From NCBI GenBank assembly GCA_041396045.1, contig JAWKZI010000002.1, forward strand, positions 1 to 64,000: a DNA stretch of 64,000 bases, given 5' to 3'. Origin of the DNA: SHZI01 sp041396045. GTDB taxonomy: Bacteria > Pseudomonadota > Gammaproteobacteria > Steroidobacterales > GCA-2729495. How positions within the stretch are numbered: position 1 is the stretch's first letter; every line of letters begins with the position of its first letter. Below are positions 48,073 to 58,345 of the stretch, one piece after another. The position numbers and the translations under genes are program-made. The notes under the pieces were generated by a model. That model had not been told where the DNA came from. It did no database searches and saw only the letters and a list, made by a program, of their open reading frames with translations.

Positions 48073-48845
48073 CAGCGATACATCCTACCGCCATCGTGGA
48101 TTCACGGGCGGAACTGGCCGCCGATGTCAGCGTCGGCCCCTATGCCGTAATTGATGCTGGCGTAACCATTGGTGCCGGAACAACGATCGGTGCCCACACG
48201 GTTATCCGGGGCACTACCACGATTGGGCGCCAGAACCGGATCTTTCAATTTGCGTCAATAGGCGAGGACCCCCAGGACAAGAAGTATGGTGGCGAGCCGA
48301 CGTGCCTGGAAATTGGTGATCGCAATACTTTCAGGGAGTTCTGCACGATCAATCGCGGCACCGCCCAGGATCTGGGCACTACCCGTATCGGCAACGACAA
48401 CTGGATAATGGCCTATGTTCATGTGGCACATGATTGCGTGGTCGGGAACGAAGTAATTTTCTCCAACAACACAACTCTGGCAGGCCACGTACATGTTGGT
48501 GACCATGTCATATGCAGCGGGTTTTCGGCTGTACACCAGTTCTGCCGCCTGGGTGCGCACAGCTTTCTGGGTGGGTTTGCCGCCGTCACGCGCGATGTGC
48601 CGCCCTACGTGATCGTGGCCGGCCAGCCGACTGCACCGCATGGCATCAACAGTGAAGGGTTGAAGCGCCGGGGATTTACCGCGGAGCAGTTACGTAATCT
48701 CAAGGAGGCCTACCGAATTCTCTATCGTGAGCAACTGCAACTTGCCGAAGCCCGGGAACGACTGGCGGCTTTGGCAAGCACCCAGCCGGAAGTGCGCCTT
48801 CTCGTCGATTTTATCGACCAGTCTGAACGCAGCCTGATTCGCTGA
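48069..48845 (+). CDS. lpxA: UDP-N-acetylglucosamine O-acyltransferase
   Basis: A protein of 258 residues with a GTG start. Beta-helix repeats (VGPYAVIDAGVTIGAGT) and the catalytic-region sequence AHDCVVGNEVIF are typical, and HGINSEGLKRRGF marks LpxA. It commits UDP-GlcNAc to lipid A with a 3-hydroxyacyl-ACP. Coupled to lpxD; nine bases separate it from lpxB. Confidence 0.96.
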   Translation: MTAIHPTAIVDSRAELAADVSVGPYAVIDAGVTIGAGTTIGAHTVIRGTTTIGRQNRIFQFASIGEDPQDKKYGGEPTCLEIGDRNTFREFCTINRGTAQDLGTTRIGNDNWIMAYVHVAHDCVVGNEVIFSNNTTLAGHVHVGDHVICSGFSAVHQFCRLGAHSFLGGFAAVTRDVPPYVIVAGQPTAPHGINSEGLKRRGFTAEQLRNLKEAYRILYREQLQLAEARERLAALASTQPEVRLLVDFIDQSERSLIR

Positions 48846-48853
48846 CGTCTCCG

Positions 48854-50023
48854 ATGCCACGTATCGCCATCGTCGCCGGCGAACTCTCGGGCGATCGGCT
48901 AGGTGCTGGACTCATATGCGCGCTAAGAGAGCGCATGCCGTCCTTGAGCTTTGTCGGTATAGGCGGTGCTGGCATGCAGGCCGCCGGTTGTGATGTGTGG
49001 CTGTCGAGTGACGAGCTGGCCGTCATGGGGCTGGCCGAGGTGCTGAGCCACCTGCCGCGATTGCGCCGCATCCTCCTGGATCTTGAGGCCCGTTTACTGG
49101 CCGACAAGCCGGATCTTTTTATTGGCATCGATGCACCGGACTTCAATCTACGGCTTGAGCGCCGCCTGCGGGCGCGTGGCATCCCCACAGTGCACTATGT
49201 TTCGCCGTCGGTCTGGGCCTGGCGGCCGGGGCGGGTCCGCGTGCTTCGCGACGCGTGTGATCAGGTTCTGTGCCTCCTGCCTTTCGAAGCGAGCTTTCTG
49301 CATCGTCACGCCGTGCCCGCCACCTTTGTTGGTCATCCGCTGGCCGACGAGATTCAACCCGGTGCGGATCAATTGTCAGCCAGGCGAAGCCTTGACCTGC
49401 CAGAGTCCGGCCCCATCGTCGCCGTGATGCCCGGCAGTCGTTCGGGCGAGGTCAGTCGGCTAGGTGCGGTATTTGCTGCCAGCCTCGGCGAACTCGCCGG
49501 CCGCGTTCCTGGTCTGAATGCCGTGGTCCCTGTTGCAACGCCGGCACTGCGCTCACAAATCGCCCGCCTGTGGACGCCCGCTGCAACGGGCGGTGTACCC
49601 ACACATCTGATAGATGGACAGGCGCAGACGGCGATGGCTGCCGCAGACGTGGTATTGCTGGCTTCCGGTACGGCAACGCTGGAGGCAATGCTGGTGAACC
49701 GACCCATGGTGGTGGCTTACCGCCTGGCGCCGGCCACGTACGCACTCCTGAAAATGCTCAGGCTGGTCAGGGTGGAATACTTTTCACTGCCCAATCTGCT
49801 GGCTGGCGAATGTCTGGTGCCGGAGTTGCTGCAAGGCGCGGCGACGCCGGCTGCATTGAGTCGGGAGGTTGCTGGCTGGCTGGAATCACCCACCCGCCGT
49901 GCACAACTGCACGAACGATTCCATGCACTGGCGGCTGGACTTCGTCTGGGCGCCAGCGACCGTGCGGCGGAGGCTGTGCTCGGTGTACTCAACGGTGGTC
50001 AGAATCGGCGGAGCATGACGTGA
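48854..50023 (+). CDS. lpxB: Lipid-A-disaccharide synthase
   Basis: A protein of 389 residues of glycosyltransferase family 19. It opens IAIVAGELSGDRLGAGL and contains FVGIGGAGMQAAG, YVSPSVWAWRPGR, FVGHPLADE and VMPGSRSGEV, all LpxB motifs. It joins UDP-diacylglucosamine and lipid X to the lipid A disaccharide at the inner membrane. Overlaps rnhB by four bases. Confidence 0.96.
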   Translation: MPRIAIVAGELSGDRLGAGLICALRERMPSLSFVGIGGAGMQAAGCDVWLSSDELAVMGLAEVLSHLPRLRRILLDLEARLLADKPDLFIGIDAPDFNLRLERRLRARGIPTVHYVSPSVWAWRPGRVRVLRDACDQVLCLLPFEASFLHRHAVPATFVGHPLADEIQPGADQLSARRSLDLPESGPIVAVMPGSRSGEVSRLGAVFAASLGELAGRVPGLNAVVPVATPALRSQIARLWTPAATGGVPTHLIDGQAQTAMAAADVVLLASGTATLEAMLVNRPMVVAYRLAPATYALLKMLRLVRVEYFSLPNLLAGECLVPELLQGAATPAALSREVAGWLESPTRRAQLHERFHALAAGLRLGASDRAAEAVLGVLNGGQNRRSMT

Positions 50024-50598
50024 GTACCGTCGCCGGAATCGATGAAGTTGGTCGTGGCCCGCTGGCCGGTCCGGTGGTGGCGGCGGTAGTGGTATTGCAT
50101 GCCGACCAGATGGTGATCGGCGTTCGCGATTCCAAGGCGATGACTGCCGAACAGCGCAATGCGGCAGCCATCCGGATTCGTGCCGAGGCCGTGGAGTGGT
50201 CGTTGGGGGAGGCTTCCCGTGAGGAAGTTGACCGGTTGAACATTCTGCAGGCCACCCTGCTGGCCATGCGCCGTGCGTTCGCCGGGCTGCGCTGCATCCC
50301 TGACCGGGTAGAGGTGGACGGCAACCGGCCACCGGAGCTGACGGATTATGGCGGGATTCTCGAAACGGTAATTGGCGGTGATCGTGACCGCGTGGCCATT
50401 GCGGCAGCATCGATACTGGCGAAAGTATATCGGGATGACCTGATGACCCGATTGCACCTGCTCTACCCGCACTATGGCTTCGACCGGCACAAGGGCTACC
50501 CGACGCGCGAGCATCGCGATGCACTGATGGCGTTTGGCGCGTGTCCGGAACATCGACGCAGTTTTGCGCCTGTGCGTCGGGTACTGGAGCTGTCATGA
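50020..50598 (+). CDS. rnhB: Ribonuclease HII
   Basis: A protein of 192 residues from the GTG at 50020 (GTGA overlap with lpxB). AGIDEVGRGPLAGPVV holds the catalytic Asp and Glu, with DSKAMT and VYRDDLMTRLH following. It removes RNA from RNA-DNA hybrids and single misincorporated ribonucleotides. The stop overlaps the dnaE ATG. Confidence 0.96.
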   Translation: MSTVAGIDEVGRGPLAGPVVAAVVVLHADQMVIGVRDSKAMTAEQRNAAAIRIRAEAVEWSLGEASREEVDRLNILQATLLAMRRAFAGLRCIPDRVEVDGNRPPELTDYGGILETVIGGDRDRVAIAAASILAKVYRDDLMTRLHLLYPHYGFDRHKGYPTREHRDALMAFGACPEHRRSFAPVRRVLELS

Positions 50599-53500
50599 CG
50601 GCAGGCAGTCCCGGATTTATCCATTTGCATGTGCACAGCGAGTATTCGCTGGTGGACAGCGTGGTGCGTATCCCGGGTCTGATCGATGCTGTGGCTGGCG
50701 CTGGTATGCCAGCCGTTGCGGTTACCGACCACGGCAATCTGTTCGGACTCGTCAAGTTCTACCGTGCCGCGCTGGCGGCTGGCGTGCAACCCATCGTTGG
50801 CGCAGAAATCTGGTATGCCGGTGATATCGATCCGGGTGTTACCGACCGCTTTGAGCCGGCGCGACTGGTGCTCCTGTGCCGGAATCTCGCCGGCTATCGC
50901 AATCTGTCCCGGCTGCTTACCCGGGCATGGCTGGAAGGTCAGCAGGCCGGTTTGCCGGTATTGCGTCCGGGCTGCTGAACAATGCAACCGCCGACGGTCT
51001 TATCGCGCTTTCCGGCGGGCGACGGGTGCTTGGCCGCAGCCTGCTGACCGGAGATATGGAGCGGGCGCGGCAGGTGGCCACTGAGTTCCTCGGCTGGTTT
51101 AACGGAGATTTTTTCTGGAGCTGCACCGGACCGGGCGTCTGCAGGAGGATGAGTATCTGCAGGTAGCCGTGCCTTTTGCAGCCGGGCTGGGTCTGCCTGT
51201 TGTGGCCACGAACGATGTGCGCTTTCTGACGGCCGCGGACTTCGACGCGCACGAGGCCCGGGTTTGCATACAGACTGGTCGCGTGCTGGCTGATCCCGGA
51301 AGACCACACTTGTACAGCGATCAGCAGTATCTGCGATCACCAGCGGAGATGGCCGCGCTATTCGCCGACCTGCCGGAGGCACTGGAAAACACGGTAGAGA
51401 TTGCCCGCCGGTGTCATCTGGCCATAAGCCTGGGTGATACCCATTTGCCCGATTTCGAGGTTCCGGAAGGCCTGACGCCGGACGGCCATCTGCGTGTTGT
51501 GGCGGAAGCGGGCCTGGCCGAGCGTATTGCCAGGCAGCAGATGACCGTACAGCCAGGCTATGCGGAACGTCTGACAACCGAACTGGAGGTGATCTGCCGG
51601 ATGGGCTTTGCCGGCTACTTCCTGATTGTCGCCGACTTCATTCGCTGGGCTCGCGATCATGAAATTCCGGTGGGGCCGGGTCGTGGCTCCGGTGCCGGGT
51701 CGCTGGTGGCATGGACCCTGGGCATTACGGATCTGGATCCGATTCACCACGACCTGTTGTTCGAGCGCTTTCTGAATCCGGAACGCGTGTCGATGCCGGA
51801 CTTCGATATCGATTTCTGCATGGAGGGTCGCGACCGGGTAATCGATTACGTCAGTGCCCGCTACGGGCCCGATCGAGTGTCGCAGATCATCACCTATGGA
51901 ACCATGGCAGCGCGGGCTGTCGTTCGCGATGTCGCTCGTGTTCTTGGGCAGCCCTACGGACTTGCCGATCGCATCGCCAAACTGGTGCCCAATGATCCTG
52001 GCACGGAGATGACGCTGGGCATTGCGTTGGCTCAGGAGCCGGAGCTTCGTGAGTTGTACGACAGCGATGAAGACGTGCGCAACATCATCGACCTCGGGCA
52101 GCGTCTGGAAGGTCTGGTGCGAAACGCCGGGCGGCATGCCGGGGGCATAGTGATAGCGCCCCGGGACATCACTGAGTTCACGCCACTGTTCAAGGTCGAA
52201 GGCGAGAAGTTCACGGTGACGCAGTTCGACAAGGACGATGTCGAGGCTGCCGGTCTGGTGAAGTTCGATTTTCTGGGGTTGAGGACCCTGACAATTATCG
52301 ACCGGGCGGCGCGTGCCATCAACGCACACCACGCCCAGATTGGCAAAGCACCGATCGAAGTGCCGTCATTGAAGATGGACGATGCCAGAACGTTTGCCAT
52401 GCTGCGGGCTTGCCAGACCACGGCGGTATTTCAGCTTGAGTCACGCGGCATGCGCGACCTGGTGCGGCGTCTGCAGCCGGACGCTTTCGACGATCTGGTA
52501 GCTCTGGTCGCGCTCTATAGGCCAGGACCACTGCAGTCCGGCATGGTGGATGACTTTATCAGCCGCAAACATGCCGGACCTGATCAGCCAGTGGATTATC
52601 TGCACCCGGACCTCGAGCCGGTGCTGCGCAATACCTATGGCGTGATCCTGTATCAGGAACAGGTGATGCAGATCGCACAGCGCCTGGCCGGTTACTCGCT
52701 GGGTGAAGCGGATATCCTGCGCCGGGCCATGGGCAAGAAGAAGGCCGAGGAGATGGCCAAGCAGCGCTCGGTCTTTACCGAGCGTGCTGCAGCCCGTGGT
52801 ACTGACCGCGCCAGGGCCACCTACATCTTCGACCTGATGGAGAAGTTTGCCGGGTACGGTTTCAACAAATCGCATTCCGCGGCTTACGCCGTGCTGACTT
52901 ACCAGACAGCGTGGCTGAAGGCGAATTATCCGGCGGCATTCATGGCCGCAGTGATGACGACAGAAATGGGCGACACCGATGCACTCGTCGTGCAGCGCAG
53001 GGAATGCCTGGCCCTGGAGTTGAGCGTCCTGCCGCCTGATGTAAACAAGTCTGGCTATGCCTTCGAGGTAGAAGACGATGTTGGCATTCGTTATGGCCTG
53101 GGCGCCATCAAGGGCGTTGGTCGCGGCGCTGCCGAACACATCGTGGCTATGCGTACCGAGGGCGGGCCATTTTCGAGCCTGCAGGATTTTTGCTTGCGGG
53201 CAGGGGGGCAGAAACTGGGCCGGCGATCCATCGAGGCAATGATCAAGGCCGGCGCCTTCGACGGGTTTGGGCCTAACCGGCCGAGTCTGCTGGCGGCGTT
53301 GCCGACGGCAATGGATGCCGCCGAGCAGACTGCGGCGGCAGCCAGCGTGGGCCAGGAAGATATGTTTGGTGCGCCTGCTGTCGATCAGCCGGGGCAGGCA
53401 GCGGTCGCCGATGTGGCCGACTGGGGCTGGGGTCGCAGGCTGCAGGCAGAGCGCGAAAGCCTGGGGCTGTACCTGAGTGGTCATCCCTTCGACCAGTACC

Positions 53501-54096
53501 GCGCCGATCAGCCGTTTGTCAGTACATCCAGCATCGAGGCAATCATCGCTGACCGGCCGGTCGTGACGGATGATCATCGCGGGAGGGGGCGAGAGGTTGT
53601 GGTTGCCGGACTGGTCTCATCAATTCGCAAACGTGGCAACCGGACTTCAATCGAGCTTGATGACGGTACCGGCATGCTGGAAGTGGGCTTTTTCCAGGAA
53701 AGCTACGATCGATTCCGGCATTTGCTGGCCCAGCATTCCATTGTTGCTGTCAGCGGCACCTTGCGCTTCGAAGAGTATCTGGACGGCTGGCGTCTGAATG
53801 CCAAGGAGGTACTTGATCTGGATCGTATTGTGGAGTCACGCGCAACGGGCCTGCTGCTGCGCTGGCGAGCCGACGTCGATCGGTCTTTGAGTCCCCAGCT
53901 GTTAAAGAGTGTCATGGAGCGCCATCGACCGGGAAAGTGCAGCGTCTCGCTTTTCTACAGCACCAATGGCACCCAGGCCCGCCTGGCACTCGGCAGCGAA
54001 TGGTCGGTGCGACCCACGCGGGAGCTTCGGGAGCGGTTATCCGAGCTCGTGGGGCTGGACGGGTTTCGCTTCATCTATGAAGGCACGCGTCACTAG
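50595..54096 (+). CDS. dnaE: DNA polymerase III alpha subunit, frameshifted
   Basis: ATG at 50595 inside the rnhB stop. The PHP domain opens FIHLHVHSEYSLVDS. The first frame ends at 50978; the stretch 50980-51110 (NNATADGLIALSGGRR) is in a second frame and the main frame resumes about 51110, running to the end. The polymerase core has GRGSGAGSLVAWTLGI and the catalytic aspartates in SMPDFDIDFCMEGR; a tandem HhH and OB fold follow. Coding length is about 1167 residues, normal for DnaE. Two small indels near 50978 and 51110 account for the break. Confidence 0.95.
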
Positions 54097-54144
54097 CCTG
54101 GTGGTGTCCATGACCAGTAGTATGATCCGCGAAATGGAACAGCA

Positions 54145-55106
54145 ATGGATCTGAAATTTCTCGACTTTGAGCAGCCTATCGCCGAGCTTGAGGCAAAGAT
54201 CGAAGAATTGCGCTATGTCGGCGACGATTCCGAGATCAATATCAGCGATGAGATCTCGCGGCTCAAGTCGAAGATGCTGAGGCACTGACCCGTAGTATTT
54301 TTTCCAGCCTGACGGCCTGGCAGGTTGCCCAGATTGCCCGCCATCCGATGCGTCCGTACACGCTGGATTACCTGGCGGCGATCAGTCCTGATTTTCAGGA
54401 ACTGCACGGCGACCGGATGTATGCCGATGATCCCGCAATGATTGCCGGGCTTGGCCGCCTTGAAGACAAGCCAGTGGTCTTCATCGGCCAACAGAAGGGC
54501 CGGGACACCAAAGAGCGGGTCCGCCGCAACTATGGCATGCCCAAGCCGGAGGGATATCGCAAGGCCCTGCGGCTGTTCAGGCTGGCGGAGAAGTTCCGTT
54601 TGCCGGTCATTACCCTCATTGATACACCGGGGGCCTATCCCGGGATTGGCGCGGAAGAGCGTGGCCAGAGCGAAGCCATCGCCCGAAACCTGTTCGAAAT
54701 GGCGCGCCTGAAGACGCCGATCATCAGCGTCGTGATTGGTGAGGGTGGTTCGGGTGGCGCCCTGGCCATTGGTGTCGCCGACCGCATGATCATGCTTGAG
54801 TACAGCGTCTATAGCGTTATCTCTCCCGAGGGTTGTGCGAGCATCCTGTGGAAGAGCGCCGACAAGGCCGAGGTGGCCGCTGAAGCCATGGGTATCACCG
54901 CGCCGCGACTCCGTGAACTGGGCTTGATCGACGAAGTCATTCGCGAGCCACTTGGCGGAGCCCATCGCGATGCAGAGCGCATGACCAGCGCGGTACAAAA
55001 TGCCTTGATCAGCCATCTTCGCGATCTGGAGGCTCTGGACCTGAATGAACTGCTCCGGCGACGCACCACCCGCCTGCAGTCCTATGGCAGTTTCAGGGAG
55101 AGCTGA
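54145..55106 (+). CDS. accA: Acetyl-CoA carboxylase carboxyltransferase subunit alpha, frameshifted
   Basis: ATG at 54145, read as MDLKFLDFEQPIAELEAKI to about 54275, then after one missing base LTRSIFSSLTAWQVAQIARHP and on to the stop. The C-terminal frame has DTPGAYPGIGAEERGQSEAI and GEGGSGGALAIG, the carboxyltransferase oxyanion regions. With AccD it transfers carboxyl from biotin to acetyl-CoA for fatty acid synthesis. The total is about 320 residues, as in Escherichia coli. Confidence 0.94.
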
Positions 55107-55116
55107 CGGCACTGGC

Positions 55117-56485
55117 GTGTCCACAGCGGACCTGCTGGTGCGCACAGTGGCGCAGCAATTACCGCCCGCAGCCGCTGTACTGGTGGCCTTCAGTGGGGGA
55201 CGAGACTCGACGGTGCTGCTACACGCACTGACGACCCTTCGCCAGGAGCGCCGGTTTGTCGTGCGGGCTGTGCATGTCAATCATGGCCTGCAGGCAGCAG
55301 CAGCAGACTGGGCCAGTCACTGCCAGGGCGTCGCGCAACAGCTTGAGGTGCCGTTGCTCAGTCTGACGGTAGAGGTCCGTGATGAGCGAGACCACGGCCT
55401 GAAGCGCTGCACGTAGCGGCACGTTATGCGGCTTTCCGGGATAACTTGCAGTCCGGCGAGCGGCTGGTGACGGCCTCATCACGCTGACGACCAGCTTGAA
55501 ACCGTCTTGTTGCACCTGTTCCGGGGCTCCGGCGTGGCGGGATTGGCCGGAATTCCGGCGACTGCCGCTTTTGGTGCCGGATTCCTGTTGCGACCGCTGC
55601 TGAATGTACCGTCCAGCGCCGTGCAGGACTATGCGGAGCAGGTGTTGCGACGAGCCGGAATAGTCTGGTTGTCCGACCTCAATGTCGATCCGGCCTTCGA
55701 CCGGAGTTTCCTTCGCCAGCGGTCACGCCGGTACCGAGAGCGATTCCCGGCAGTTGCTACTCGCAGCCGGACGTACGGCTGAGCTGGCAGCCGAGGCTGC
55801 AGAATTGCTGGAAGATCTCGCCATGGCCGACCATGCTGTAACGCAGGATCTGCACTCCGCCAACCGGCTGGTTCTGGACGCCATGCAAACCCTGAAGCCG
55901 GCACGGCGCGCAACCTCGTCCGCTTCCTGGCGCGACGACGCAACTGGGCTGTGCCGCCGAGCGGCGCTTGCGAACCGGCTTACCGCAGTTGCTGGCGGCG
56001 GGCACCGACAAACGGCCAGTTTTGCGCTGGGCCGGTCACGAGATTCGTCGTTATCGTCGGCACCTGTATCTGCTGGACGCTGCCGGTCCTGATGAGCAAC
56101 CGCCGGTTGCGCCGCTGGATTGGTCCGGTGCCGCAGCGCTACACCTCGGCGGTTGTCGTGGCACGCTGAGCTTGCGGCCATACGCTCTGCGTTGCCGGGC
56201 GTCGGCCGCGCCGGACTGGACGCCAGACTGATGGCGTCCGGCCTGACGATCACATTCCGTCAGGGAGGTGCGCGTCGCGGCCGGTCGGCGATGCCCATCA
56301 CCGCAGCCTGAAGTACCTGTTTCAGTCGGCGGGAATCGTTCCGTGGATGCGGTCGCAGGTTCCGCTGGTGGTGACTGTGGGCAACCGCAGCGGTGGCCGA
56401 TCTGTGGATCGCATCCTGGGCGGCTGCCAGTTCTGCGGACAGCGCGCTGGAAATCGTCTGGACCGGGCATTGCCCATTGCAGTAA
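55117..56485 (+). CDS. tilS: tRNA(Ile)-lysidine synthetase, frameshifted
   Basis: GTG at 55117. The PP-loop VAFSGGRDSTVLLHAL is at residues 25-40. The frame breaks near 55395; conserved HHADDQLETVLLHLFRGSG appears at about 55480-55530 and LRPLLNVPSSAVQDYA at 55590, then several short frames follow. The C-terminal domain continues as LTITFRQGGARLRP, SLKYLFQSAGIVPWMR and LEIVWTG to TAA at 56483-56485. The enzyme modifies the AUA-reading tRNA-Ile anticodon with lysine and is essential, so at least six indels are taken as errors. Confidence 0.82.
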
Positions 56486-56539
56486 GGACCCGCGTGGTGA
56501 CGGGTCAGTACAAGGCCGTTCGCTGCTCACCGTTGTTCC

Positions 56540-56640
56540 GGAGAGCCTATCTGGTAACTTCTACTACCCATCTGCTCTCCTTGATGGAGAGTCCAGCCCG
56601 AACACCGCGCAGCCTTACCTGAGCTAGATCGCCGGTAAGG
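56540..56640 (+). promoter_or_regulatory. Two inverted repeats in the tilS-pyrG gap
   Basis: GGAGAGC (56540-56546) pairs with GCTCTCC (56574-56580), and CCTTACC (56613-56619) pairs with GGTAAGG (56634-56640). They lie in the 213-base stretch between tilS and pyrG, which holds no gene. They could form hairpins that end the tilS transcript or control pyrG; no T-run is evident. Confidence 0.35.
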
Positions 56641-56698
56641 TGTGCCGCTATGTTCGGACTCGTTTAACAGCCGACAACGTCGGCGGAGATGGGAGCCC

Positions 56699-58345
56699 AT
56701 GCCGCGCTATATTTTTGTGACTGGTGGCGTAGTGTCCTCGCTGGGCAAGGGCATTACGGCTGCCTCGCTGGGCGCGATACTGGAAGCCCGCGGGCTGAAG
56801 GTGGCCATGATCAAACTGGATCCGTACCTGAACGTGGATCCAGGCACGATGAGCCCCTTCCAGCATGGCGAAGTCTTCGTGACCAGCGACGGTACTGAAA
56901 CCGATCTGGACCTGGGTCATTACGAGCGGTTCGTCAGGACAACGACGGGACGCAACAGCAACTTCACAACCGGCCGGATCTACGGCAGCGTTATCGCCAA
57001 GGAGCGTCGGGGCGACTATCTGGGCGCCACGGTGCAGGTGATTCCCCATGTCACCGACGAAATCAAACGCTGCATCCGGCTCGGCGCGGGTGATGCTGAT
57101 GTATGCATTGTTGAAATCGGTGGCACGGTAGGCGACATCGAGTCGTTGCCGTTTCTGGAGGCTATTCGGCAACTCGGCGTGGACCTTGGCCCGCAGAACT
57201 GTGTGTATGTGCACCTGACGCTGGTGCCGTATATCGCCTCTTCATCGGAGATCAAGACCAAACCGACCCAGCACTCCGTCAAGGAACTGCGGTCAATTGG
57301 CATCCAGCCGGACATTCTGGTGTGCCGCTCGGAGCAGCCATTGCCCGACGAGCAACGGCGGAAGATCGCGCTGTTCACCAATGTGCAGGAGCGGGCCGTC
57401 ATTTCGGCTGTTGACGTCGACGACCTGTACAAACTGCCGATGGCACTGCGCAACCAGGGCCTTGATTCAATCGTTGTAGAACGCCTCGGGCTTACCGTTC
57501 CGCAGGCTGACCTGTCCGAGTGGGAGGCTGTAGTCGCTGCCCGTCACAGTTCCGAAGCTGAAGTGACCATTGCCATGGTCGGCAAGTACGTGGATCTTCG
57601 TGATTCCTATCTGTCACTCAGTGAAGCACTGTTGCATGCCGGGCTGAAGACCCGCACGCGGATACGCATCCGTTATATCGAGTCGCAGGATATCGAGAAG
57701 GACGGCACCGGCGCGCTGGCTGGTGTTGATGCCATCCTGGTGCCTGGCGGCTTCGGCGAGCGAGGCATTGAGGGCAAGATCACCACGGTTCGTTATGCCA
57801 GGGAGCATGGCATTCCCTACCTTGGGATCTGTCTGGGCCTTCAGGTTGCAGTTATCGAGTTTGCCCGCAACGTCCTTGGACTCGAGGGCGCTCACAGCAC
57901 GGAGTTCGCCGCCCAGACCGCCCATCCGGTAATCGCGCTGATTTCGGAGTGGCAGGACCGCGACGGCAGTCTGCAGAAGCGGGATGCGGCATCGGCAGTT
58001 GGCGGCAGCATGCGGCTGGGCGCGCAGGAATGCCGGTTACAGGTCGGCACACTTGCCCATGAGATCTATGGCAAGGACATCATCCGCGAGCGCCATCGGC
58101 ATCGATTTGAATTCAACAACAACTATCTGGACCAGATGTCCGGCGCGGGCCTCGTATTTTCCGGCTTCTCGATCGACGGCCTGGTCGAAGTGATTGAGCT
58201 CCCCGATCACCCCTGGTTCATTGCCTGTCAGTTTCATCCGGAATTTCAGTCAAATCCGCGTGACGGCCATCCCTTGTTCAGCGGGTTTATAAGGGCGGCA
58301 CGTCAATATCGGGCCGAGGAGTTGCCGGCAGCAGTGCAGGCATGA
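56699..58345 (+). CDS. pyrG: CTP synthase (glutamine hydrolysing)
   Basis: A protein of 548 residues from the ATG at 56699, with GGAGATGGGAG before it. The synthetase domain opens YIFVTGGVVSSLGKGITAASLG. The glutaminase domain has YLGICLGLQVAV with the nucleophile Cys and CQFHPEFQSNPR with the catalytic His/Glu. It aminates UTP to CTP. Its stop overlaps the kdsA start (ATGA). Confidence 0.97.
   Translation: MPRYIFVTGGVVSSLGKGITAASLGAILEARGLKVAMIKLDPYLNVDPGTMSPFQHGEVFVTSDGTETDLDLGHYERFVRTTTGRNSNFTTGRIYGSVIAKERRGDYLGATVQVIPHVTDEIKRCIRLGAGDADVCIVEIGGTVGDIESLPFLEAIRQLGVDLGPQNCVYVHLTLVPYIASSSEIKTKPTQHSVKELRSIGIQPDILVCRSEQPLPDEQRRKIALFTNVQERAVISAVDVDDLYKLPMALRNQGLDSIVVERLGLTVPQADLSEWEAVVAARHSSEAEVTIAMVGKYVDLRDSYLSLSEALLHAGLKTRTRIRIRYIESQDIEKDGTGALAGVDAILVPGGFGERGIEGKITTVRYAREHGIPYLGICLGLQVAVIEFARNVLGLEGAHSTEFAAQTAHPVIALISEWQDRDGSLQKRDAASAVGGSMRLGAQECRLQVGTLAHEIYGKDIIRERHRHRFEFNNNYLDQMSGAGLVFSGFSIDGLVEVIELPDHPWFIACQFHPEFQSNPRDGHPLFSGFIRAARQYRAEELPAAVQA

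Noticed and set aside
49570..50019. A 150-residue N-terminal extension of ribonuclease HII
   Set aside because: It lies inside lpxB in another frame; the GTG at 50020 gives the normal protein and a GTGA overlap.
52441..53577. A 378-residue open frame antisense to dnaE
   Set aside because: Shadow of the dnaE reading frame; no motif or ribosome binding site.
55117..56485. tilS as a true pseudogene
   Set aside because: The enzyme is essential in bacteria that read AUA this way, and conserved blocks survive to the C terminus, so sequence errors are likelier.
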